Origin: JBBSEZ01 sp038239195
GTDB lineage: Bacteria > Planctomycetota > Planctomycetia > Gemmatales > Gemmataceae
Length of the DNA stretch: 64,000 bases
Assembly (NCBI GenBank): GCA_038239195.1
Contig: JBBSEZ010000004.1
Location: forward strand, 6,143-70,142
Reading direction: 5' to 3'
Shown: piece by piece, positions 18,838 to 29,815 of the stretch
How the letters are laid out: every line of letters begins with the position of its first letter
Position numbering within the stretch: position 1 is the stretch's first letter
Translations under genes and position numbers: made by a program
The notes under the pieces: generated by a model
Seen by the model: the letters and a program-made list of their open reading frames with translations, nothing else
What the model was told of the DNA's origin: nothing
Database searches by the model: none

Positions 18838-19740
18838 ATGACCTCCCCCCTCGCCTACCTCAACGGCCACTTCCTCCCCCAGCACGAGGCCCGTCTCCCC
18901 CTCCACGACGCCGGCTTCGTCTTCGGCGCCACCGTCACCGACCTCTGCCGCACCTTCGCTCACCGCCCCTATCGCCTCGCCGACCACCTGGCCCGCTTCC
19001 GCCAGAGCTGCGACCTCGCCCTCATCCCCCAACCGCTCCCCGACGACGAACTGATAGCCCTCGCCGACCGCCTCCTCGCGAACAACGCCGCCCTTGTCCC
19101 GCCCGAGCAAGACCTCGCCCTCGTCTTCTTCGCCACCCCCGGCCCCGTCGGCTACTACCTCGGCGAGCCCGGAGGCCCCGGCGACGGCCCGCCCACCCTC
19201 GGCATTCACACCTTTCCGCTCCCCTTCGCCCGCTACCGCGCTCTCTTCGAGCACGGGGCGCGCCTCGTTGTCCCGCCCGTGCGCCCTTCCTCCCTCGACC
19301 CGCGCATCAAGCAGCGCAGTCGGCTGCACTGGTGGCTCGCCGACCGCCACGGCCGCAACATACAGCCCGGGGCCTCCGCCCTCCTCCTCGATGAGAGCGG
19401 GCACGTCACCGAGACCGCCGCCGCCAACTTCCTCGCCGTCCTCGATGGCGCCGTCTGCTCGCCGCCGCGCTCGACAATCCTCAACGGCGTCAGCCTGCTC
19501 GTCGTCGAGGAACTGTGCCAGGGCCTCGACATTCCCTTCGTCGAACGGCCCCTCACCCTCGACGACTGCCGCGGCGCCTCCGAGGCGCTGCTGACGTGTA
19601 CCTCGTACTGCGTCGCGGGCGCCTCGTCCCTCGATGGCCAGCCGGTCCCCTGGCCCGGCCCGGTGCTGCGCTCCCTGCTCGATGCCTGGAGCGAACGCGT
19701 CGGCCTCGACGTCGTCCGGCAGATTTTGTCGAGCCGGTAG
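18838..19740 (+). CDS. PLP-dependent aminotransferase, class IV
   Basis: A 300-residue fold-type IV enzyme. It opens with the family N-terminus YLNGHFLPQHEARLPLHDAG and GFVFGATVTD, carries the PLP-binding Lys158 in DPRIKQRSRLHWWLADR, and the phosphate-binding acidic residue in TETAAANFLAV. Class IV includes branched-chain aminotransferase, D-amino-acid aminotransferase and 4-amino-4-deoxychorismate lyase; the sequence does not decide among them. It begins 27 bases after the Rpn-like gene. No pathway partner lies nearby. Confidence 0.82.
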   Translation: MTSPLAYLNGHFLPQHEARLPLHDAGFVFGATVTDLCRTFAHRPYRLADHLARFRQSCDLALIPQPLPDDELIALADRLLANNAALVPPEQDLALVFFATPGPVGYYLGEPGGPGDGPPTLGIHTFPLPFARYRALFEHGARLVVPPVRPSSLDPRIKQRSRLHWWLADRHGRNIQPGASALLLDESGHVTETAAANFLAVLDGAVCSPPRSTILNGVSLLVVEELCQGLDIPFVERPLTLDDCRGASEALLTCTSYCVAGASSLDGQPVPWPGPVLRSLLDAWSERVGLDVVRQILSSR

Positions 19741-19866
19741 ACTCTTCCCGGCGCCGCCCCTATCCTTATGCCTGTCCCGCGAAGATTCGCTCCGCCGCCG
19801 TGGCGGAACCGGGAAGAACACGCGCGCCTCTCGCCGCATCGGTCATACAAGGGAGCTCTCTCCGCG

Positions 19867-22710
<2,844 letters not shown>

Positions 22711-22718
22711 GGCCGCCC

Positions 22719-22778
22719 CGTACGTCAGGCTTTCCAGCCTGACGCTTCGGCTCGTCAGGCTGGAAAGCCTGACGTACG
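22719..22778. terminator. 26-bp inverted repeat built of palindromic units
   Basis: Arms 22719-22744 and 22753-22778 are perfect reverse complements with an 8-base loop (cttcggct). Each arm is itself nearly palindromic (GTCAGGCTttCCAGCCTGAC). It starts 9 bases after the hppA stop and precedes cstA by about 90 bases, so it may terminate hppA transcription. A second hairpin (22781-22819, arms agctcggc / gccgagct) follows directly. Confidence 0.65.
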
Positions 22779-22865
22779 AGAGCTCGGCCGTCGTGGACGA
22801 TCCCGCGACGAGCCGAGCTCGTCGGCTAAATAGGCCCGAGCAAACGGAACCGGGGAGAGACCGTC

Positions 22866-25085
22866 ATGTTCGCGATCCTCGAAGGCGTCGTCTACGAGCC
22901 CGACACCGGACGGCTGCATGCGATGCCGCTGCTCCTGGCCGCCCTGTGCGTGCTGGCCATCGCCTACCGCTACTATAGCGCCTTCCTGGCCGCGCGCGTC
23001 GCCGTGCTCGACGACGCCCGCCTCACGCCGGCCCACCAGTTCAACGACGGCCAGAACTACCACCCGACCAACAAGTGGGTGCTGTTCGGCCATCACTTCG
23101 CCGCCATCTCCGGCGCCGGCCCGCTGATCGGCCCGGTGCTGGCCCTCCAGTACGGCTACGCGCCGGGCCTTCTGTGGCTGGTGATCGGCGTCTGCCTCGG
23201 CGGCGCCGTGCAGGACATGCTGGTCCTCGCCGCCTCGGTGCGCCGCGGCGGGAAGTCGCTGGCGGAGATCGCCCGCGCCGAGCTGGGGCCGTGGGCGACG
23301 GTGGTGGTGTCGGTCGCCATCCTGTTCATCGTCGTCATCGCGCTGGCCGGGCTGGGCTTCGTGGTCGTCAAGGCACTGGGCGGCGAGGAGGTCAACCTCA
23401 CGCCCGGCATGGAGATCACCCTCCCGGCGGGGGAACGGCTCGACGCCTCGAAGCACCCGCTCTACCCCTTCCCCGGCAAGTGCAAGCTCCGCTATCTGCC
23501 CGACAGCGCCCCCACTCCGCAGTCCGAGAAGTTCCAGGTGCGCGTGCCAGCCGAGGCCGACGCGTTGCGGTCGGATGCCTATGGCGTGGTCGCCCTCCCG
23601 GCCGGGAGCGTGCGCGTGATGCCGGGCTCTTCCTGGGGCATGTTCACCATCGCCTGCACCATCCCCATCGCCCTCTTCGTCGGCCTGTACACGTACAAGG
23701 TCCGCAAAGGCCACGTCGTCGAGGCATCGCTGATCGGCGCCGCGGGCGTCCTGGCGGCCACGGTAGCGGGGAACTGGATCCCCGGCTCGGTTCTGGAGCC
23801 GTACTTCTCCCTGAGCAAGGGGGCGACGGTCCTGGCGCTGTGCGCCTACGGGTTCATCGCCTCGGTGCTGCCGGTGTGGCTGCTCCTGTGCCCGCGCGAC
23901 TACCTGTCGAGCTTCCTGAAGATTGGGACGATTGGCCTCCTGATTATCGGCGTGATCGTGGCCAACCCGGTCCTGCGGGCGCCGACGATCAACCCCGTCT
24001 TCAAGGACGGCGGGCCGACCTTTCCCTGGGGCGGGATCTTCCCCTTCGTGTTCATCTGCGTCATGTGCGGCGCCATCTCGGGGTTCCACGCCCTCGTGTC
24101 GTCGGGGACGACGCCGAAGATGATCGACAAGGAGTCGCAGGTGCGGCCCATCGGCTACGGCGCGATGCTGATGGAGGGCATCGTCGGCATCGTGGCGCTG
24201 ATCGCGGCCGCGTCGCTGCCCTACGTCGATTACCTCGCCATCAACATCGACCTGACGAAGGTGGCTCGCTACCAGAAAGACGTGGACCGCCTGCCGGAGA
24301 TGCTCGCCGTCGATAGCCTGGCCCACCTGCCTGTCGAGGAGCAAAAGGACAACCTGGCGGAGCGCGAGCGGCAAATCGGCGGGGAGGCGCTGCGCGGCCG
24401 GACGGGCGGGGCGGTGACGCTGGCCGTGGGCATGGCGGAGGTGCTGACCAACGCGATGGGGGGCCTGGGGCTGAGCGTCGAGGGGCTGATGAAATACTGG
24501 TTCCACTTCGCCATCATGTTCGAGGCGCTCTTCATCCTCACGACCATCGACACCGGGACGCGCATCGCGCGTTTCCTCATCCAGGAGGCGCTGGGAAAGG
24601 CACACCCGAAGTTCGGGGAGACCGACTGGCTGCCGGGGGCGGTGTTGGCGACGTTCCTGGTGACGGCGAGCTGGGGGCTGCTGGTGCAGACGGGCTCGAT
24701 CGACACGATCTGGCCGATGTTCGGCATCGCCAACCAGTTGCTGTCGGTGATCGCCCTGTGCCTCATCACCACGCTGCTAGTGAACACCGGCCGCGGCCGC
24801 TATGCGTGGGTGACGGTGCTGCCGATGGTGTTCGTGACGGCGACGACGCTGACGGCGGGGGCGCAGATGGTGCCGCAGTTCTTGAAGCTGGTGGACAGCG
24901 GGGCGTGGGGGCCGGTGAAGGGCTATCTGAACGTGGGGCTGATGGTGTTCGTGATGGCTTGCGTGGGCGTGCTGCTGCTGCTGGCGGCGAGTCGGTGGGT
25001 AGCGGTGGCGCGCGGGCTGGTGCCGGTGCGCCCGGAAGCCGCGCCTGCCGACGTTTCACCGCCGGCCTTGCCGCGGGTAGAATAA
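22866..25085 (+). CDS. cstA: Carbon starvation protein CstA family transporter
   Basis: A 739-residue multi-helix inner-membrane protein. The CstA signature is clear: GQNYHPTNKWVLFGHHFAAI, then SGAGPLIGPVLALQYGY and the following LVIGVCLGGAVQDML. Family members import peptides or pyruvate under carbon limitation. Residues about 175-270 hold a charged non-membrane insertion between helices, and the region around 470-540 (KVARYQKDVDRLPEM) is another hydrophilic segment. ATG 22866 (MFAILEGVVYEPD) lies after GGGGAGAGA. It is preceded by the palindromic repeat after hppA and is followed 35 bases later by the Uma2 gene. Confidence 0.9.
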   Translation: MFAILEGVVYEPDTGRLHAMPLLLAALCVLAIAYRYYSAFLAARVAVLDDARLTPAHQFNDGQNYHPTNKWVLFGHHFAAISGAGPLIGPVLALQYGYAPGLLWLVIGVCLGGAVQDMLVLAASVRRGGKSLAEIARAELGPWATVVVSVAILFIVVIALAGLGFVVVKALGGEEVNLTPGMEITLPAGERLDASKHPLYPFPGKCKLRYLPDSAPTPQSEKFQVRVPAEADALRSDAYGVVALPAGSVRVMPGSSWGMFTIACTIPIALFVGLYTYKVRKGHVVEASLIGAAGVLAATVAGNWIPGSVLEPYFSLSKGATVLALCAYGFIASVLPVWLLLCPRDYLSSFLKIGTIGLLIIGVIVANPVLRAPTINPVFKDGGPTFPWGGIFPFVFICVMCGAISGFHALVSSGTTPKMIDKESQVRPIGYGAMLMEGIVGIVALIAAASLPYVDYLAINIDLTKVARYQKDVDRLPEMLAVDSLAHLPVEEQKDNLAERERQIGGEALRGRTGGAVTLAVGMAEVLTNAMGGLGLSVEGLMKYWFHFAIMFEALFILTTIDTGTRIARFLIQEALGKAHPKFGETDWLPGAVLATFLVTASWGLLVQTGSIDTIWPMFGIANQLLSVIALCLITTLLVNTGRGRYAWVTVLPMVFVTATTLTAGAQMVPQFLKLVDSGAWGPVKGYLNVGLMVFVMACVGVLLLLAASRWVAVARGLVPVRPEAAPADVSPPALPRVE

Positions 25086-25120
25086 GCCCGGTAGCGCTCG
25101 CCCCCCCAGGAGGCCCCTCC

Positions 25121-25933
25121 ATGAGTTCTGCCTTGCCCCGCTCGGGCTCGCCTGCTGCCCCCGTCGAGGGGGCACAGTGGGTGCTCGGTCCCGAGGACGA
25201 GCCCGACCTCGACGCCCTGATCACGGAGGACGACGCCCCCGTGGACAACCTTTTCACCGAGAAACAGCAGCGGCTGCTGACCGAGTCGCTGTCCAGTTCC
25301 TGGGAGGGCCCCGGCGAAGGGCGGCCGTTCCAGGTGATGTCCAACGTGGGGCTCTTCAACAAGAACAAGATGCCTCCCCTGGTGCCCGACTGCATGCTCG
25401 TCCTCGACGTGAGCGCGGCCGAGAACCTGCGGGCCAAGGAAAATCGCTCGTACTTTCGCTGGGTGGTCGGGAAGGCGCCCGAGGTCGTGATCGAAATTGT
25501 TTCGGACCGGCGCGGCGACGAGGAGACGCTGAAGAAGGGCGATTACGCCCGCATGGGCGTGCCCTTTTACGTGATTTTCGACCCGGACGACCTGCTCGGC
25601 GGCGGGGCGCTCCGGTGCTTCGTCCTGGAGGGGGGCCGCTACCGGCGGGCCCAGCAGGAATGGTTCGAAGCGGTGGGACTTGGGCTAACCCTCTGGCAGG
25701 GCGCTTACGAAGGCGCGCGGGAGACCTGGCTGCGCTGGTGCGACCGCGCCGGGCGCGTCATCCCTACCGGCGCGGAACGCGCCGACGAGGAGCGCAGGCG
25801 AGCCGACGACGCCACGGCGAGGGCCGACCGCCTGGCAGCGCAACTGCGGGCGCTCGGCATCGACCCGGACGCCCCGGAGGCGAGCCGGCCCCAGAAGCCG
25901 GCGCCGAAAAAACGAGGGAAGAAAGGGCACTAG
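25121..25933 (+). CDS. Uma2-family (DUF820) putative endonuclease
   Basis: A 270-residue PD-(D/E)xK-fold protein. Core motif: VPDCMLVLDVSA (acidic), then APEVVIEIVSDRRGDE with the Glu-x-Val pattern, and KKGDYARMGVPFYVI as the closing strand. This is the Uma2 family, extremely abundant in planctomycetes and cyanobacteria, of unknown target. The last 60 residues form a charged coiled coil and a Lys/Arg-rich tail (KPAPKKRGKKGH), a possible nucleic-acid contact. ATG 25121 has a perfect AGGAGG seven bases upstream. Confidence 0.85.
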   Translation: MSSALPRSGSPAAPVEGAQWVLGPEDEPDLDALITEDDAPVDNLFTEKQQRLLTESLSSSWEGPGEGRPFQVMSNVGLFNKNKMPPLVPDCMLVLDVSAAENLRAKENRSYFRWVVGKAPEVVIEIVSDRRGDEETLKKGDYARMGVPFYVIFDPDDLLGGGALRCFVLEGGRYRRAQQEWFEAVGLGLTLWQGAYEGARETWLRWCDRAGRVIPTGAERADEERRRADDATARADRLAAQLRALGIDPDAPEASRPQKPAPKKRGKKGH

Positions 25934-25959
25934 GCCCGGCACCGTCCTGCCTTCGCCGC

Positions 25960-26439
25960 TCACTCCGGACGGGGCGGCTGGCGGAAGAGGACGAGGTCGT
26001 GCCGCTTGATCATGACGCCCGGCTTGTTGTCGGGGCGGTTGCCCATCGTGTAGACGCCGAACTTGCCCGAGGTCGTCTCGCACACGTAGAGGGCCGCCTG
26101 CCCCTGGGCGATCATGCCGCAGGTCATCATGAAGTGGACGTTCTGGCGCGGCGGCAGGCCGAACTCGCTGACGAGATCGACCTCGGCCCAGCCGATGATC
26201 TTGCCCTTGACCCGGTCGATGACGGTGCCGAGGAGCTTGCCGGCCCGGTAGTCGAGCAGCCAGACCCCTTCGGTGGGGGCGCGGAGGTTGACGGCGACGG
26301 CGCCGGTGCAGAGGATGTAGTCCTCGTAGCGGTCGTTGGAGGCGCGGGCCTCCGGGTGGTGTCCCAGGTAGAGCGAGACGGCCGCCGCGCCCAGCAGCAA
26401 GCCGACCGCCAACCACAACAGACGTCCCCGATCCGTCAT
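25960..26439 (-). CDS. Membrane-anchored hypothetical protein
   Basis: A 159-residue protein with an N-terminal hydrophobic helix (residues 7-25, LLWLAVGLLLGAAAVSLYL) acting as an uncleaved anchor or signal. The rest is soluble and beta-rich (YILCTGAVAVNLRAPTEGVW, LLDYRAGKLLGTVIDRVKGK). The pattern, with repeated short strands reporting a value and a text-like tail, is seen in many planctomycete proteins of unknown function. It runs convergently with the Uma2 gene (26 bases apart) and divergently from the zinc-ribbon gene at 26729. No function assigned. Confidence 0.7.
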   Translation of the reverse strand: MTDRGRLLWLAVGLLLGAAAVSLYLGHHPEARASNDRYEDYILCTGAVAVNLRAPTEGVWLLDYRAGKLLGTVIDRVKGKIIGWAEVDLVSEFGLPPRQNVHFMMTCGMIAQGQAALYVCETTSGKFGVYTMGNRPDNKPGVMIKRHDLVLFRQPPRPE

Positions 26440-26728
26440 GACCTGTCCTCCTGGCGCCGGTTCCTCCCCAGGGCCGCACGAGCGGCCCTCGCGGCGCGGC
26501 GCCGCGCACGGCGGGCACTATAGCAACGCGCCAGGCGAGGACAACTTCAGTTCCGGGCACCAAGAGGCCGTTCGGACGGCCTTGACCGTTTCTGCGCCCT
26601 TTGTTACCGTCGCCTCCTCCCGACGAATGCCCATCCCCTGCTGGAGCAGCGGGACCGTGGGCGGCCTGCCCTGCGGGAAACCGCACCGGGCACGGCCTGC
26701 ATTCCCGAGCCGCTCAGAGGCCTCCAGG

Positions 26729-26917
26729 ATGGAAGTCGCCGCCACTTTTCGCGACGAGAGCTCCGGCAACGGACGATGCGCGGAGCGCCAGCCGAGTTGT
26801 CCGTGCTGTGGAGGGCATCTGTTCCCCTCGCGCGGCGCCTTCCAGTGCCCCCGGTGCCATTTCCGCATTTGCGAGGGCTGCCAGGGGGCCGAAAGCCCCC
26901 CCGAATCAGAGAGTTGA
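26729..26917 (+). CDS. Small zinc-ribbon protein
   Basis: A 62-residue protein with two CxxC-type pairs (PSCPCCGGHLFPSRG, then QCPRCHFRICEGC), a rubredoxin/zinc-ribbon-like metal site. There is no other domain. Its TGA (26915-26917) overlaps the ATG of the next gene by one base (TGATG), so the two are translationally coupled. ATG 26729 follows a weak AGG; the position is the best start because the zinc knuckles fill the protein. It opens the glycan cluster and could be a small regulator or a partner of the methyltransferase. Confidence 0.65.
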   Translation: MEVAATFRDESSGNGRCAERQPSCPCCGGHLFPSRGAFQCPRCHFRICEGCQGAESPPESES

Positions 26918-27777
26918 TGCGGGAGACAACCACAAACACCGGCGAGCCCGCTGTTGCGGTGCGGCGCCATGGGGGCGGAGAAACAACCTTGCCCAGCAGC
27001 GAGCCAACAGCGGTCGATCCGATGCCTCCTCGGGCGGACAACCGATTCGCGAACTTGACCTACGAGGACTTCCGGAAACTGGCGACCGACCCGTCGCTGT
27101 CCTGTTACGAGAAGATCGGCTTCCCGAGCTCCTACCGCGAAGGCAAGGAAGAGGCGATCTTCCACGACGTCTCGAGGAAGCTGTCCGCCCTCGGGGGGAG
27201 GCAGAAGACCATCCTGGACGTCGGGCCGGGGTGCAGTCAACTGGCCCACATGATCGTTCGCCTGTGCGAGGAACGCGGACACGCTCTGGTCCTGGTCGAT
27301 TCCGCCGAGATGTTGGGCCACCTTCCCGACCAACCCTTCATCAAGAAGGTGCCCGGACAGTTTCCCCACTGCCAGGCCCTCCTGAGCGAGTATGAGGGGC
27401 GCGTCGATGCCGCGATCGCCTACAGCGTGGCCCACTACCCGTTCGTCGAGTCCAGCCTCTTCGAGTTCGTCGATCGGGCGCTGCTGCTGCTGGCCCCCGG
27501 AGGAGAGCTCCTGCTCGGCGACGTCCCCAACGTCTCGAAGCGCAAGCGCTTTTTCAGCTCGCCCGCCGGCGTCGAGCACCACCAGAACTTCGTCGGGCGG
27601 GCCGAAGCGCCGGCCGTGGCCTTCAACCAGCCCGAGCCGGGGAAGATCGACGACGCCGTGGTCCTGGCGCTGCTCTTGCGCGCCCGTCTGGCAGGTTACG
27701 ACAGCTACGTCCTGCCCCAGGCGGCCGACCTGCCGATGGCAAACCGCCGGGAAGACCTCCTGTTCCGAAAACCGTGA
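26917..27777 (+). CDS. SAM-dependent methyltransferase (glycan cluster)
   Basis: A 286-residue protein. SAM motif I is ILDVGPGCSQLAHMIV, followed by the acidic VLVDSAEMLGHL and the post-motif RALLLLAPGGELLLGDVPNV. The start at 26917 is fixed by the TGATG overlap with the zinc-ribbon gene; longer frames upstream would run into that gene. The C-terminus (DSYVLPQAADLPMANRREDL) is typical of sugar- or small-molecule methyltransferases in glycan loci. It is followed 10 bases later by the acyltransferase gene. Substrate not defined. Confidence 0.8.
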   Translation: MRETTTNTGEPAVAVRRHGGGETTLPSSEPTAVDPMPPRADNRFANLTYEDFRKLATDPSLSCYEKIGFPSSYREGKEEAIFHDVSRKLSALGGRQKTILDVGPGCSQLAHMIVRLCEERGHALVLVDSAEMLGHLPDQPFIKKVPGQFPHCQALLSEYEGRVDAAIAYSVAHYPFVESSLFEFVDRALLLLAPGGELLLGDVPNVSKRKRFFSSPAGVEHHQNFVGRAEAPAVAFNQPEPGKIDDAVVLALLLRARLAGYDSYVLPQAADLPMANRREDLLFRKP

Positions 27778-27787
27778 GGGGCGCACG

Positions 27788-28465
27788 ATGGAGAAGGCCA
27801 AGCAGCTCGTCGTGGTGGGGGACACCGCCTTCGCCGAGATCGCCTGCGAGTACTTCACCCACGACTCCCCCTACCGGGTGGCGGCCTTCAGCGTCGAGGA
27901 GAAGTACCTGACCAGGCCCACCGTGCTGGGGCTACCGGTCGTCCCCTTCGAGTCGCTCGAGACCCAGTTCCCCCCCGCGCAGTACGACGTGTTCGTGGCC
28001 ATTGTGTACACGCAAATGAATCGCCTGCGCGCTCGGCTGAGCCAGACCGCCCGCGACCGGGGGTATCGGCTCGCCAGTTATTACAGCAGTCGGGCGTTCG
28101 TGTGGCGGAACGCGAAGTTCGGCGAACACTGCTTCGTCTTCGAGAACAACGTGGTGCAGCCGTTCGTGGAGGTGGGGAACAACGTCGTCCTGTGGAGCGG
28201 CAACCACGTGGGGCACCACAGCGTGGTCCGCGACAACTGTTTCATCTCCTCGCACGTGGTGCTGTCGGGCTACGTGGAGGTGGGCAGGAACTGTTTCCTG
28301 GGGGTCAACAGCTGCGTGGCCAACAACGTGAAGGTGGGGGCGGACTGCTGGGTGGGGCCGGGCGTCACGCTCACGCAGGATACGGAAGAGGGGAAGATCT
28401 ACCCTGCGGGCAAGTCGGAGCCGGCCAAGGTGGGGAGCTTGCGGTTCTTCAAGGCGAGTGCGTGA
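27788..28465 (+). CDS. PglD/NeuD-like sugar O/N-acyltransferase (left-handed beta-helix)
   Basis: A 225-residue enzyme: residues 1-85 form a small Rossmann-like domain (LVVVGDTAFAEIACEYF), and from about 95 the hexapeptide repeats build a left-handed beta-helix (GEHCFVFENNVVQPFVEVGN, CFLGVNSCVANNVKVGADCW). Catalytic His candidates lie in WSGNHVGHHSVV. PglD/NeuD homologues acetylate nucleotide amino sugars or sialic acid. With QdtA- and QdtB-like genes 4 kb downstream, it could acylate a 3-amino-3,6-dideoxyhexose. It overlaps the next gene by 8 bases. Confidence 0.85.
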   Translation: MEKAKQLVVVGDTAFAEIACEYFTHDSPYRVAAFSVEEKYLTRPTVLGLPVVPFESLETQFPPAQYDVFVAIVYTQMNRLRARLSQTARDRGYRLASYYSSRAFVWRNAKFGEHCFVFENNVVQPFVEVGNNVVLWSGNHVGHHSVVRDNCFISSHVVLSGYVEVGRNCFLGVNSCVANNVKVGADCWVGPGVTLTQDTEEGKIYPAGKSEPAKVGSLRFFKASA

Positions 28466-28904
28466 TTTCCTCTACGTCAACATTCAGCACGAGCACGCGC
28501 GGGACGGCGGTCTCTCCTTCCGCTTCTTCGAGACGCTGGCCTGCAAAACTTTGCTGGTGCCGCACGGGGACGCCCGGAAGCCGCTGACCGATCTGGGGTT
28601 TGTGGAAGACGAGGACTACGTGGCGTTCGACGGTACGGCGGAGTTGCGGAGCAAGTGCGAGCTCTACCTGGCGGACGAGGACAAACGCCAGGCCATCGCC
28701 GAGTCGGGCTACCGGAAGGTCCGGGCCGGACACACCCTCGCCCGGCGGTTCGCCGACGTGTTCCGCGCCTTCGGGCATCACGGGCCGGCAAATCGCTACG
28801 AGCTCCTCAGCCGCACTGATGTTGCCATCCCATTCGACGCGGAAGAAATCTTGAAGGAAAAAGTGACGACCCTTCAGCCAGGTCACGCCCTGGGCGTGCC
28901 GTAA
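28458..28904 (+). CDS. Glycosyltransferase C-terminal domain only (CgeB-like), truncated
   Basis: A 148-residue protein that corresponds to the C-terminal nucleotide-binding half of a GT-B enzyme: LSFRFFETLACKTLLVP, an ELRSKCELYLADEDKRQAI helix and the closing GHTLARRFADVFRAF are typical of the Glyco_trans_1_2 domain. The acceptor-binding N-terminal half is absent, and the upstream sequence is the intact acyltransferase, so no lost N-terminus lies nearby. The GTG start at 28458 sits inside that gene with a poor ribosome site. It may be a remnant or a small accessory protein. Confidence 0.6.
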   Translation: MRDFLYVNIQHEHARDGGLSFRFFETLACKTLLVPHGDARKPLTDLGFVEDEDYVAFDGTAELRSKCELYLADEDKRQAIAESGYRKVRAGHTLARRFADVFRAFGHHGPANRYELLSRTDVAIPFDAEEILKEKVTTLQPGHALGVP

Positions 28905-29037
28905 CCTGAAGGAGCTCAGGGCCCCTACGGCGGCAGGACCTCACTGATTCGTTGGGGCTGCCTTGACCGGCCCAGGCAAAGTGGAATATAACCCGTCTGC
29001 CAGACAACGTTTCACTGTACCCTGGCGAGAGACAAAC

Positions 29038-29787
29038 ATGAAATCCATGGGCGGCGTGAACGGTACGGTGAACCATGCCGATGCTCGCCAGCGACACCTG
29101 GAGCTCTTTCGGGAAACCCCGCTCCCCCCGAATGAACTACTGACCAACCTCGGGCTCTACCTCCGAAGCACCGTGATGGCCAAGCTCCTCTATCTCAACG
29201 AGCTCTACGAGCAAATCCTGCCACTCCCTGGCGTGGTGATGGAGTTCGGCTGCTGGTGGGGCGCCAACCTCGCCCTCTTCTCCTCCCTGCGGGCCGTCCA
29301 CGAGCCGTACAACTACGCTCGCAGAGTGATCGGGTTCGATACGTTCACGGGCTACAAGTCGCTCGGCGACCAGGACGCGACTTCCGACCTCGTCGTGGAG
29401 GGAAGTTATTCCGTGACCGACAACTACCTGCCCCACCTGGAGTCCATGCTCGACTACCACGAAGCCGAGAACGTGATGTCGCAGGTGAAGAAATACGAAC
29501 TGGTCGCCGGGGACGTGACGGAAACCGTGCCCGACTATTTCCGCCGCCACCCCGAATGCGTCGTGGCGCTGGCGTACGTGGACATGCAGCTCTATAAGCC
29601 GACCAAGGCCGCGCTCGAAGGCATCCTGCCCCGCCTCGTCAAGGGAAGCATTGTGGCGATCGATGAAATGAACTGCCCCGAGTTCCCGGGGGAGACGCAG
29701 GCCGTGCAAGAGGTCCTGGGTTTCCGGAAGCATCGGTTCCTCCGCTCGAAGTTCCTCCCGGACCGGACCTATGCCGTGATCGAATGA
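29038..29787 (+). CDS. TylF/MycF-like O-methyltransferase
   Basis: A 249-residue class I methyltransferase. Motif I reads VVMEFGCWWGANLALFSSL and the metal/substrate region has VIGFDTFTGYKSL and VALAYVDMQLYKPTKAAL, then GSIVAIDEMNCPEFPGETQA: the Asp residues are the TylF-family Mg2+ ligands. Such enzymes methylate sugar hydroxyls in macrolides and polysaccharides. ATG 29038 is preferred over an in-frame GTG/ATG further upstream because a GAGAG site precedes it. It sits mid-cluster between the truncated transferase and the beta-propeller gene. Confidence 0.8.
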   Translation: MKSMGGVNGTVNHADARQRHLELFRETPLPPNELLTNLGLYLRSTVMAKLLYLNELYEQILPLPGVVMEFGCWWGANLALFSSLRAVHEPYNYARRVIGFDTFTGYKSLGDQDATSDLVVEGSYSVTDNYLPHLESMLDYHEAENVMSQVKKYELVAGDVTETVPDYFRRHPECVVALAYVDMQLYKPTKAALEGILPRLVKGSIVAIDEMNCPEFPGETQAVQEVLGFRKHRFLRSKFLPDRTYAVIE

Positions 29788-29815
29788 AGGGGTGGGTCGA
29801 TCGAGAGGGGGCTGG

